From assembly GCA_030431945.1 (NCBI GenBank), contig JAUIIF010000003.1, forward strand, positions 1 to 28,092: a stretch of 28,092 bases of DNA, in the 5' to 3' direction. The position numbers and the translations under genes were made by a program. Numbering within the stretch: the first letter of the stretch is position 1; every line of letters starts with the position of its first letter. The notes under the pieces were generated by a model. That model did no database searches, was not told where the DNA came from, and worked only from the letters and a program-made list of their open reading frames with translations. Source of the DNA: Bacteroidia bacterium (GTDB lineage Bacteria; Bacteroidota; Bacteroidia; Chitinophagales; Saprospiraceae). Below, piece by piece: positions 22,336 to 28,092 of the stretch.

Positions 22336-22535
22336 ACTGAAGAGGTATTCCGAAGTGTAGGGATGCCGGCCATTGCCGGGTGAAAAAGTCAGCTTGTATT
22401 ACAGGTTGTCTCGCAACGAATTTAGAAAAAGTTTCTCGCCTTTGTGGAATTTCCTCGGGGCGTCCGTCCCTATCCCGAATTTTCACCCTTCCCGCCGGCA
22501 CTGCGGTTCCGGCGATAACCCAATCCCATCCCATC

Positions 22536-22937
22536 ATGTTTACTCGCCTCTTTCTTTCCCTCTTCCTGGTCTGTACCCTGGCCGTTTCCGCCTCCGCTCA
22601 GGCAGGCACCAACCCTTGTGCTGACCTGGCCAGGAAGCACCTGTCTACCCTCGATCAGCACCTTGATCTGGACTACCAGCAAATGAAGTGCCTCAAAGCG
22701 AAGGCCGAAAAATTCTGCGCGGCCAACCAGCAAAATCCACCCACCAGCGCGGCGCAAAAGGATAAGCGCGTAGCCGCTTTCCGCAAGGCATTGCTGGAGT
22801 GCCTGAGCCCGCAACAACGCAAAAAAGTGACGACCCACTACCGGGATGCCCGGGACGAGCAGGCACGTCGCGATCTGCTCAAGGCCTTTATCGACGAATT
22901 CGGTGACGAGGTCATCGTGATCAAAAAACGCTCCTAA
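22536..22937 (+). CDS. Small secreted protein, Spy/CpxP-like LTxxQ-type, unknown function
   Basis: The frame is open from 22380, but the ATG at 22536 starts a signal peptide (MFTRLFLSLFLVCTLAVSA, cut near ASAQ), giving 133 residues. The mature part is helical and basic, with four cysteines that could form disulfides (NPCADL, MKCLKAK, KFCAAN, LLECLSPQQRKK). LDLDYQQMKCL and LSPQQRKKV look like the LTxxQ-type repeats of Spy/CpxP periplasmic stress proteins, though the match is loose. It is divergent from the ECF sigma factor gene (200 bases between starts) and lies 9 bases before a second gene of the same type, so the two are an operon. A role in envelope stress is inference. Confidence 0.7.
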   Translation: MFTRLFLSLFLVCTLAVSASAQAGTNPCADLARKHLSTLDQHLDLDYQQMKCLKAKAEKFCAANQQNPPTSAAQKDKRVAAFRKALLECLSPQQRKKVTTHYRDARDEQARRDLLKAFIDEFGDEVIVIKKRS

Positions 22938-22946
22938 ACAAGTAGT

Positions 22947-23396
22947 ATGCGTTTACTCCTGATCACCATTTTCATCATCAGTAGCTTCTTCTCCTCCGGC
23001 CTGCGGGCCCAGGAGGAGGGCTACGCTGAAGAAGAATTGACGGAAACTCCGGAAGGCGTTGCCACTCCGGCTAACGGGAAATTGGCAAAGATTGCAGCAA
23101 GACTTCAACTTACAGCGGAGCAATTGCCCCAGGTAGAAGCGATTCTGCTCGAATTTTCCGCCACCCCGCCGCCAACTACTCCCGAAGCTAAAAAAGCCCG
23201 CCGCCGGGCCCTCCGGGCCCGGGTTGCCCAAATATTGACCCCTGAACAACGCGCGTTACTCAACCAGCAAAAAACCAGCCGGAGAAATCCGAATAGCCCC
23301 GAGACCACGAAAAGGCACTGGCTGGACGCAATAATTGAGGACATCGCCACCCCCCTGCTGAACCAGCGCCGCGACGGCAAAACCCCGCCAGACTAA
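22947..23396 (+). CDS. Small secreted protein, second Spy/CpxP-like gene of a pair
   Basis: The 149-residue protein has a signal peptide (MRLLLITIFIISSFFSSG, cut before QEEGY). An acidic segment follows (about 22-40), then helices with LQLTAEQLPQVEAILLEF at about 53-70 and a basic ARRRALRARVAQILTPEQRAL stretch at about 84-105. The LTAEQ and LTPEQR pair is the pattern of the LTxxQ (Spy/CpxP) family. It starts 9 bases after the preceding gene, which has similar LSPQQR motifs, so they form a tandem pair that may have arisen by duplication. The C-terminal part is basic and unremarkable. The start codon follows aacaagtagt. Confidence 0.7.
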   Translation: MRLLLITIFIISSFFSSGLRAQEEGYAEEELTETPEGVATPANGKLAKIAARLQLTAEQLPQVEAILLEFSATPPPTTPEAKKARRRALRARVAQILTPEQRALLNQQKTSRRNPNSPETTKRHWLDAIIEDIATPLLNQRRDGKTPPD

Positions 23397-23537
23397 CCCC
23401 TTCAGACGCAAGGAAGTGAAGCTCTTCCGCCCCCCGGTGTGGAAACCCCTCGTTTCTCAAAATCCGATCGCTGAGTGAGTCTGTAATTCCTCAAACGGGC
23501 TAACCATTACTGCCCTAATCATAAACAGCATTTTACT

Positions 23538-24134
23538 ATGAGAATTTTTCTTACCTCCCTACTCCTTTTTATCGCACTTGGTGTAGTAACGGCGCAGAGC
23601 TGCAAATCCGCCCCTTCCGTGGTTAGTGACCTGAATCGTAAAATTGCCAACGTCGTTAAGGCGCAAGGCTGTGCACTTACGAATCTGAACACTTTCAATC
23701 AGTGTATGGATAACCCAACCCTTTACGGCCAACTGAAGAGCCAGATGAACAGCTACTTCAATTCGCGGTCGAGCAGTTGGTCCAGTATCGGTCCCCGGCG
23801 GCTTGATTTTGGCCGTTACCACGAAGGACGTATTGTCAGTACCGGTGGCCGCATGTACGTATCGCCCGTTCCTTCCAATAAAAATTCCCTGACGGTTGAC
23901 ATCATGGAGCTGGATGGCAAGGGCAAGGTAAGCTACGTCATCTGTAAAGTAGACCGGAAGGGCCGCTATACGAAACTAAAGACGGGGTGGATCAATGAGA
24001 TCAACTCTCAGAAAAGTAATAAGCGGGAAACCCGGCGCCATACGATTTCCGGGGTAAAAGGGTATATCATCAGTATTCACTTCGACGGAAAATCCGTTGG
24101 TAACACCTTTCAGTACAAAATACGGGTACAGTAG
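23538..24134 (+). CDS. Secreted protein of unknown function
   Basis: The 198-residue protein has a signal peptide (MRIFLTSLLLFIALGVVTA, cut before QSCKS). The mature N-terminal part (about 20-80) is helical with paired cysteines (SCKSAP, GCALTN, QCMDNP) that may form disulfides. The rest is rich in strands and basic residues, with a GRMYVSPVPSNKNSLTVDI block at about 113-131 and HTISGVKGYIISIHFDGKSV near 167-186, resembling a small beta-barrel fold. I recognise no family. It is not linked by operon spacing to the pair upstream (141 bases) and is closed by a strong hairpin terminator. Possibly an adhesion or stress protein, but nothing in the sequence shows it. Confidence 0.7.
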   Translation: MRIFLTSLLLFIALGVVTAQSCKSAPSVVSDLNRKIANVVKAQGCALTNLNTFNQCMDNPTLYGQLKSQMNSYFNSRSSSWSSIGPRRLDFGRYHEGRIVSTGGRMYVSPVPSNKNSLTVDIMELDGKGKVSYVICKVDRKGRYTKLKTGWINEINSQKSNKRETRRHTISGVKGYIISIHFDGKSVGNTFQYKIRVQ

Positions 24135-24158
24135 CTGCACATTTAGCCTGCCTAAGAA

Positions 24159-24194
24159 AATGGCCCGGCAGACATCATTGTCTGCCGGGCCATT
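24159..24194. terminator. Bidirectional hairpin terminator between convergent genes
   Basis: A perfect 16-bp stem (24159-24174 and 24179-24194) has a 4-nt loop. It is followed by ccgatttatt on the plus strand; on the minus strand tttctt follows. It separates the secreted protein gene at 23538 and the TPR membrane protein gene at 24238. Confidence 0.8.
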
Positions 24195-24237
24195 CCGATT
24201 TATTACTGTTGGCGATCAGGAGTTGACGCCAAGCTCC

Positions 24238-24993
24238 TTATTTGCCCATTTCGAGCATCGCAATGTATTTGTCAGCGTTAGCTGCTGCGGGGCTCTGGCC
24301 GTAGTCGGTCTTGAGTTGGCGGAAGGCAGCCAGTGCTTCTTCGGTTTTACCCTGCTTGCGCAGCAACAGTGCCAGTTTGTTCAGGTAGTAACCTCCGGTA
24401 ACAAAGTTTTCACCGGCAGCATCGATGGCGCTGCGGTAAGCACTAATGGCATCATCCATGTTGCCCAGTTCACTTTGTGCATCACCGATAACACCGTACT
24501 TCATTGCGGGAAGGACCGTACCACTGGCGTCAAAAGACTTGGCGTAATCAAGCGCCGCTTCGTATTTTCCGATGTTGAGGTAAGAAACAGCAGCGTAGTA
24601 GTTCGCCAGGTTTCCTGCTTCCGTACTTCCGTACTGATCAACGATATCGACAAAGCCCATACCCCCATTGCCGGGGTTTACCAGGGCGAGGTTGAAGCTG
24701 TCGCGCTCAAACTGAGCCTGGGCATCCTGCATTACTTCCATGGCGGCTTTCTCCGCTGGTTGCTTCACGAAAGCCTGGTAAATGAAGAAGCCGGCAATCA
24801 AAGCCGCAATGATTAAGGCACCGTAGACAATGGTGTTACGATTCTTTTCAAAAAAGTCGAGACCCTGGTCGCGCACTTCAACAATGTCTACCAAAGTATC
24901 ATCTCCTTCCAGTACCGGAGCGGAGGTGCCGCGGGTGCGGCCACTGCTTGGCGTGCCCTGCGGGCGGCGACCGATGTTATTTTTCTTTGCCAT
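24238..24993 (-). CDS. Tetratricopeptide repeat membrane protein (YfgM-like layout)
   Basis: The frame opens at 25149, but the ATG at 24993 (MAKKNNIGRRPQG) is preferred: it follows a good promoter-like element, and the extra N-terminal text looks like translated leader. The 251-residue product has a basic cytoplasmic N-terminus, one membrane segment (NTIVYGALIIAALIAGFFIY, about 51-70), and then TPR helix pairs (about 85-250), such as GNLANYYAAVSYLNIGKYEA and AMKYGVIGDAQSELGNMDDA. This is the layout of YfgM-type periplasmic TPR proteins that work with chaperones at the Sec exit, but the identity is only a fold-level guess. Single gene between two terminators. Confidence 0.8.
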   Translation of the reverse strand: MAKKNNIGRRPQGTPSSGRTRGTSAPVLEGDDTLVDIVEVRDQGLDFFEKNRNTIVYGALIIAALIAGFFIYQAFVKQPAEKAAMEVMQDAQAQFERDSFNLALVNPGNGGMGFVDIVDQYGSTEAGNLANYYAAVSYLNIGKYEAALDYAKSFDASGTVLPAMKYGVIGDAQSELGNMDDAISAYRSAIDAAGENFVTGGYYLNKLALLLRKQGKTEEALAAFRQLKTDYGQSPAAANADKYIAMLEMGK

Positions 24994-25043
24994 TTTTCTT
25001 GTATTTAGTCGGCCCACAAGGTCTGGAGCCGCAAAAGCGAGCG

Positions 25044-25051
25044 CAAAGATA
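25044..25051 (-). promoter_or_regulatory. -7 promoter element for the TPR membrane protein gene
   Basis: On the minus strand TATCTTTG is a perfect TANNTTTG match, 50 bases before the ATG at 24993. It supports the shorter start, because the longer frame would begin upstream of this promoter. Confidence 0.55.
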
Positions 25052-25146
25052 AGGAAACTAAGGATATTGTGTATGGTGGCCTGATAAGTTCTCCACTGAG
25101 GTGGTTTTTGCAGCTGATTTGTTGTCCGTTGAGTACTGCCGATTAA

Positions 25147-25186
25147 CAAAAAAAGCCCACCTCCGTCAGAAAACGAAGGTGGGCTG
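25147..25186 (-). terminator. Intrinsic terminator after pdhA
   Basis: On the minus strand AGCCCACCT (25185-25177) pairs with AGGTGGGCT (25162-25154), extended inward by CG pairs, and is followed by a run of seven T. It lies 23 bases after the pdhA stop. Confidence 0.9.
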
Positions 25187-25208
25187 AACTACTGAAACTG
25201 GCCTTTTC

Positions 25209-26267
25209 TTACGTCAGGAAAGGGTAAGGCTCGGAGTAGTTGTCCGTGTAGAGTTCGGAGGCGTCCGGGAAGTTGCTTTCTTCGGCAAACTTAGCTGCTG
25301 CAGCCACCTCTTCCTTAACGCTGGTCTTGATGGCCTTGATTTCTTCTTCCGTTGCCAGGCCATTGTCCAGGATCAGGGATTCGGTCACTTTGATGGGGTC
25401 CCGCTGCTGGTACTCCTGCAGCTCGCTCTTTTCGCGGTACTTGGCAGGGTCAGAAACGGAGTGGCCCTTGTAGCGGTAGGTTTTTACCTCCAGGTAGTAA
25501 GGTCCCTTACCGGAGCGGATGTGCGCTGCGGCCCGGGAGAAGGCTTCGTGAACGGCCACCGGGTCCATTCCATCAACGCTTTCCGAGGGCATCTCGAAAC
25601 TGGCACCCAGCTTGGACATATCAGTCACGTTACTCGTACGCTGTACGGACGTGCCCATGGCGTACCCGTTGTTCTCACAAACGTAAAGGGCCGGAATCTT
25701 CCAGGTCATCGCCATGTTCCAGCTTTCCCACAGCGCTCCCTGCCGGGCGGCACCGTCACCAAACATCACGACACAAAGATTTTTCGTGCCCCGGTACTGC
25801 TCGGCCATGGCGATGCCCGTACCGATCGGAATTTGTGCACCGACGATACCGTTGCCGCCAAAGTACTTATTCTCTTTGCTGAAGAAGTGCATGGAGCCTC
25901 CCTTACCCTTCACAATACCGGTCTCTTTGCCGTAGAGCTCCGCCATCGCCTGGTCCATCGTAACCCCACGGCCAATGGCCGTGCCGTGTTGACGGTAAGC
26001 CGTTACAATGCCGTCATCCTTCGTAATGGCACTCTCCATTCCGGCCGCCACGGCTTCCTGGCCAATGTACACGTGACAAAAGCCACGGACTTTCTGCTGG
26101 CCGTAAGCCATCAGGGCACGTTCTTCAAATTTACGGATACGCAGCATCAGCGTGTACCATTCCAGGTACTGCTCTGCACTGTATTTCAATCCTTTAGCGG
26201 TGCCGTTCTTTTTAGCGGTCGTGGTTTTCTTAGTCCGCGAAGTAGTCTTTTTCGTTGCTGTTGCCAT
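25209..26267 (-). CDS. pdhA: Pyruvate dehydrogenase E1 component alpha subunit
   Basis: The 352-residue protein matches the E1 alpha of heterotetrameric pyruvate dehydrogenases. It has the core start YLEWYTLMLRIRKFEERALM at about 34-53, GFCHVYIGQEAVAAGMES at about 62-79, the thiamine diphosphate motif GDGAARQGALWESWNMA ... CENNGYAM at about 170-205, and the phosphorylation-loop-like YRYKGHSVSDPAKYR near 266-280. With E1 beta it decarboxylates pyruvate and passes the acetyl group to lipoyl-E2. The first 26 residues are an unusual Lys/Thr/Ala-rich extension (MATATKKTTSRTKKTTTAKK), longer than usual for this subunit. E1 beta and E2 genes are not adjacent, and a terminator follows directly. Confidence 0.95.
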   Translation of the reverse strand: MATATKKTTSRTKKTTTAKKNGTAKGLKYSAEQYLEWYTLMLRIRKFEERALMAYGQQKVRGFCHVYIGQEAVAAGMESAITKDDGIVTAYRQHGTAIGRGVTMDQAMAELYGKETGIVKGKGGSMHFFSKENKYFGGNGIVGAQIPIGTGIAMAEQYRGTKNLCVVMFGDGAARQGALWESWNMAMTWKIPALYVCENNGYAMGTSVQRTSNVTDMSKLGASFEMPSESVDGMDPVAVHEAFSRAAAHIRSGKGPYYLEVKTYRYKGHSVSDPAKYREKSELQEYQQRDPIKVTESLILDNGLATEEEIKAIKTSVKEEVAAAAKFAEESNFPDASELYTDNYSEPYPFLT

Positions 26268-26292
26268 GCTCGATTAGCGAATTTTCGCTGGT

Positions 26293-26300
26293 GAAAGGTA
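26293..26300 (-). promoter_or_regulatory. Candidate -7 element for pdhA
   Basis: On the minus strand TACCTTTC matches TANNTTTG except the last base, 25 bases before the pdhA ATG. A small inverted pair (agcgaa/ttcgct, 26275-26288) covers the expected transcription start. The 217-base gap up to 26484 holds nothing else that I recognise. Confidence 0.4.
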
Positions 26301-26484
26301 ATTTGCCTACTAAATATAGGTGGTGAGGAGTAATATCCGGGAAAATCATTCACTCCTTATTGCTAACCCATTTCTCGGCCTTTGGTTTGGCAACCCGCGA
26401 AATAGGTCGGGGTAGCCTGGCTGTGGTGGGCGCGGCCGCAGGTGCTGAAATGAGGTGGAAAAGCAAAGCGAATGCCGGCTGCGC

Positions 26485-26898
26485 CTATCCTCCGTAAACA
26501 GTAGCGACGATCTTTCGGCCGCTGGCCCGGTTCCTGAACTCGCACAAATAAATCCCCTGCCAGGTTCCCAGGTTGAGCTGACCGTTGGTGATTGGCAGGG
26601 TAATGCTGTGTCCGATCATCGCTGCTTTAATGTGGGCGGGCATATCATCCGGGCCTTCCATGGTGTGGACCAAAAAAGGCATGTTCTCCGGAACCAGGTG
26701 GTTAAAGACAGACTCAAAGTCCGTCAGGACATCCGGGTCCGCCGCCTCGTTTATCGTAATGGCCGCAGAAGTATGCTGAATGAAAAGGTGGAGAAGGCCC
26801 GTCCGGGGAAGTTCCGGAAGCTGGCTTACTACTTCTCCGGTAATGATGTGGTAGCCCCTGGGCCTCCGGCCCAGCGTAAACGTTGTTTGTCCGATCAT
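26485..26898 (-). CDS. YjbQ family protein (secondary thiamine-phosphate synthase-like)
   Basis: The 137-residue protein has the YjbQ/UPF0047 signature. Visible blocks are LLHLFIQHTSAAITINEAAD at about 35-54 (conserved His and Thr-Ser-Ala), the DDMPAHIKAAMIGHSITLPI block at about 84-103 with two His that bind a metal in structures of the family, and LGTWQGIYLCEFRNRASGRK near 109-128. The family forms small trimers and has a weak thiamine phosphate synthase activity in vitro; its true role is not settled. Monocistronic on the minus strand, downstream of a strong terminator belonging to the tail-fibre-domain gene. Confidence 0.92.
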   Translation of the reverse strand: MIGQTTFTLGRRPRGYHIITGEVVSQLPELPRTGLLHLFIQHTSAAITINEAADPDVLTDFESVFNHLVPENMPFLVHTMEGPDDMPAHIKAAMIGHSITLPITNGQLNLGTWQGIYLCEFRNRASGRKIVATVYGG

Positions 26899-26952
26899 GC
26901 TGCTTGGTTAGTCAGAGGGTACGAAGGTACCACCTCGCAGCAAGAGCCTCCT

Positions 26953-26992
26953 AAAAAAAGTGGCACCTCCTGCTCATGCCGGGAAGTGCCAC
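26953..26992 (-). terminator. Intrinsic terminator after the tail-fibre-domain gene
   Basis: On the minus strand GTGGCACTTCC (26992-26982) pairs with GGAGGTGCCAC (26970-26960) with one mismatch and is followed by seven T (26959-26953). It lies 29 bases after the stop at 27022. Confidence 0.9.
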
Positions 26993-27021
26993 GTAACCTA
27001 CTTCACAAAATCTTTCTGAGG

Positions 27022-28092
27022 TTATTCTTGCTTGGCCAGCAGCAGGGCCTCCAGGCGGATCAACCGTGCTTCGAGGGCGTCAATCCGGTTTTCCTGTTGC
27101 TCAATGATTTCCTGCTGTTCCTGAATGGCCTTTACGGCGACCATACTGAAGCCAGCGTAGTTAACCCCGTACAGCTGGTCGGCCTTGGAGTAGGAGACGA
27201 GCTCCGGGAAAAGTTCCCTGGCATCCTGGGCGAGGAGGCCTATGGTCGTTTCCTGCGTTTTATCCGCCAGGTAGTTGTAGGTCTTTACCTCCAGGTTTTT
27301 TACCCGGCCGAGTACGGAAGCCGCATCGGCAATGTTTTCCTTCAGGCTTTTATCGGAAGACTGGGTGTAGGCCCCCGTGGAGGCATTGATGAAGCCACGC
27401 AGATTACCGCCGTAGTGAAAGCGTAGCGCAAAGCCATGCGTTATGTCCCAGTCAGCATTCGCTGTTCCATCATCAAACCGCAGACCGGTACCTACCGTCT
27501 GGCTCCGCTGGAAGATCTCCAGTCTTGCCGTAGGGCTGCCGTTGATGCCCACTTCACCGTCTCCGGTAATGGTCATCCGGTCTGCGGCCCCGGAGGCGTT
27601 GCGGAAATAAAAATTGAGTCGCGCGCTGGCCGAATTAGTGGAAGGCAGACCGGCAATGTGCCAGTAGGCACCACTGGCCGCATCATTCGTCAGTTCTAGG
27701 CGCGCGTAATCGTTGCCAACTTCCTCCAGTTTTAAATGAGGCTTATTAATGGTGCTGTTGTGCAGTACGTGCGCCCAGGCAGAAGGCGTACCAATACTGC
27801 CAACCTGAAATTCTCCGTCCTGGCGGAAGCGGAATCTGGTGCTGTACGAACTGGAGCCACTGGGCTTAGACCGTAGCTGCAGGTCCGACCCCGTGCCAAT
27901 CGTACTAAAGCTCCACCGGGCACCGGTGCCCGGGTAGCCGAGGAGGATGTTGCCAAGATTGGATTGCACGAATAAGTCGCCGGCAACGTGGACTTTTTCC
28001 TCTGGCTCCTGGGTGCCGAAGCCAACATTTCCGGTACCGGTTGTCAAGGCCGCTATCCCGGAAGTCGTGGTGTAGAAATGACCACCGATTCC
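27022..28092 (-). CDS. Tail-fibre domain / S74 intramolecular chaperone protein, C-terminal part (partial)
   Basis: The reading frame stays open to the window edge (GIGGHFYTTTSGIAALTTG at the start), so the TTG at 28047 is not a real start; 356 residues are visible. The visible N-terminal part is a run of short beta repeats ending in G-x-G and SxR, such as VGFGTQEPEEKVHVAGDLFV and MTITGDGEVGINGSPTARLE, typical of bacterial and phage fibre proteins. The C-terminal 110 residues are the S74/endosialidase chaperone domain: SDKSLKENIADAASVLGRVK, TYNYLADKTQETTIGLLAQD, then LFPELVSY and a final coiled coil (IIEQQENRIDALEARLIRLE). That domain trimerises the fibre and then cleaves itself off by a Ser-Asp dyad (Ser and Lys of SDKSLKEN conserved here). 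In Bacteroidota such proteins are usually chromosomal surface proteins, not prophage. Confidence 0.9.
   Translation of the reverse strand, partial: GIGGHFYTTTSGIAALTTGTGNVGFGTQEPEEKVHVAGDLFVQSNLGNILLGYPGTGARWSFSTIGTGSDLQLRSKPSGSSSYSTRFRFRQDGEFQVGSIGTPSAWAHVLHNSTINKPHLKLEEVGNDYARLELTNDAASGAYWHIAGLPSTNSASARLNFYFRNASGAADRMTITGDGEVGINGSPTARLEIFQRSQTVGTGLRFDDGTANADWDITHGFALRFHYGGNLRGFINASTGAYTQSSDKSLKENIADAASVLGRVKNLEVKTYNYLADKTQETTIGLLAQDARELFPELVSYSKADQLYGVNYAGFSMVAVKAIQEQQEIIEQQENRIDALEARLIRLEALLLAKQE

Noticed and set aside
24994..25149. Longer N-terminus for the TPR membrane protein
   Set aside because: It would begin upstream of the perfect TATCTTTG promoter element and add a second hydrophobic stretch that is not needed.
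26363..26545. 60-residue open frame on the minus strand
   Set aside because: It has low-complexity, non-homologous text and overlaps the end of yjbQ; no ribosome site.
27022..28092. Prophage end
   Set aside because: The S74 tail-fibre domain alone is common in chromosomal surface proteins of Bacteroidota; no other phage gene is in the window.

Overview
The window looks like the chromosome of a Bacteroidota member, probably a Saprospiria/Lewinella-like marine bacterium. The evidence is the protein set (sucD, accA, DUF6913-dapA, CorA, PDH E1 alpha and YjbQ with Bacteroidota-style sequences), promoters of the Bacteroidota type (TTTG-N19-21-TANNTTTG, clearest before sucD, accA and the TPR membrane protein), secreted proteins ending their signal peptides in A-Q, and weak Shine-Dalgarno sequences. 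The sequence is moderately GC-rich, except for one AT-rich lipoprotein gene. Taxonomy is inference; no rRNA is present.

Layout. 1-903: end of enolase, a repeat-rich spacer, then a FtsB/DivIC-like division gene. 904-2098, minus strand: a 245-aa protein of an uncharacterised family (recalled as DUF7873), followed by about 385 nt of non-coding sequence with strong RNA structure. That sequence holds a pseudoknot-prone domain, a tRNA-like module whose halves are in circularly permuted order (T-arm and acceptor 3' strand with ACCA first, then a short loop, then acceptor 5' strand and D-arm), and a separate cloverleaf with an 8-nt anticodon loop. This protein-plus-tRNA-mimic locus is the most unusual thing in the window. 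2327-6762: sucD, an AT-rich MORN-like lipoprotein, aroA (minus) and corA. 6883-10472: a coiled-coil membrane protein, then the overlapping accA-DUF6913-dapA operon. 10941-16719: a secreted serine beta-lactamase-like hydrolase, an fdhD-fdhF pair (sulfurtransferase plus molybdopterin oxidoreductase), and purN.

16734-22335, minus strand: a four-gene cluster of ECF sigma factor, membrane protein with a TPR-like tail (anti-sigma candidate), secreted S8 subtilase and secreted/anchored TPR-CHAT protease-like protein. Its order suggests a regulated envelope proteolysis or conflict module. Divergent from it are two small secreted proteins with Spy/CpxP-like LTxxQ-type motifs, plausible targets of the sigma factor. 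23538-28092: a secreted orphan, a TPR membrane protein, pdhA, YjbQ and the C-terminal part of a tail-fibre/S74 chaperone-domain protein that runs off the window.

Several spacers hold dispersed repeats. One is a GC-rich family with a 98-bp direct pair at 15740 and 15981, relatives near 7921, 483 and 10809, and an inverted relative at 15888. Others are a 213-bp MITE-like element at 10500-10712, whose end also occurs at 282-303, and an 85-bp palindromic element at 12406-12490. No transposase, CRISPR array or rRNA gene was seen.
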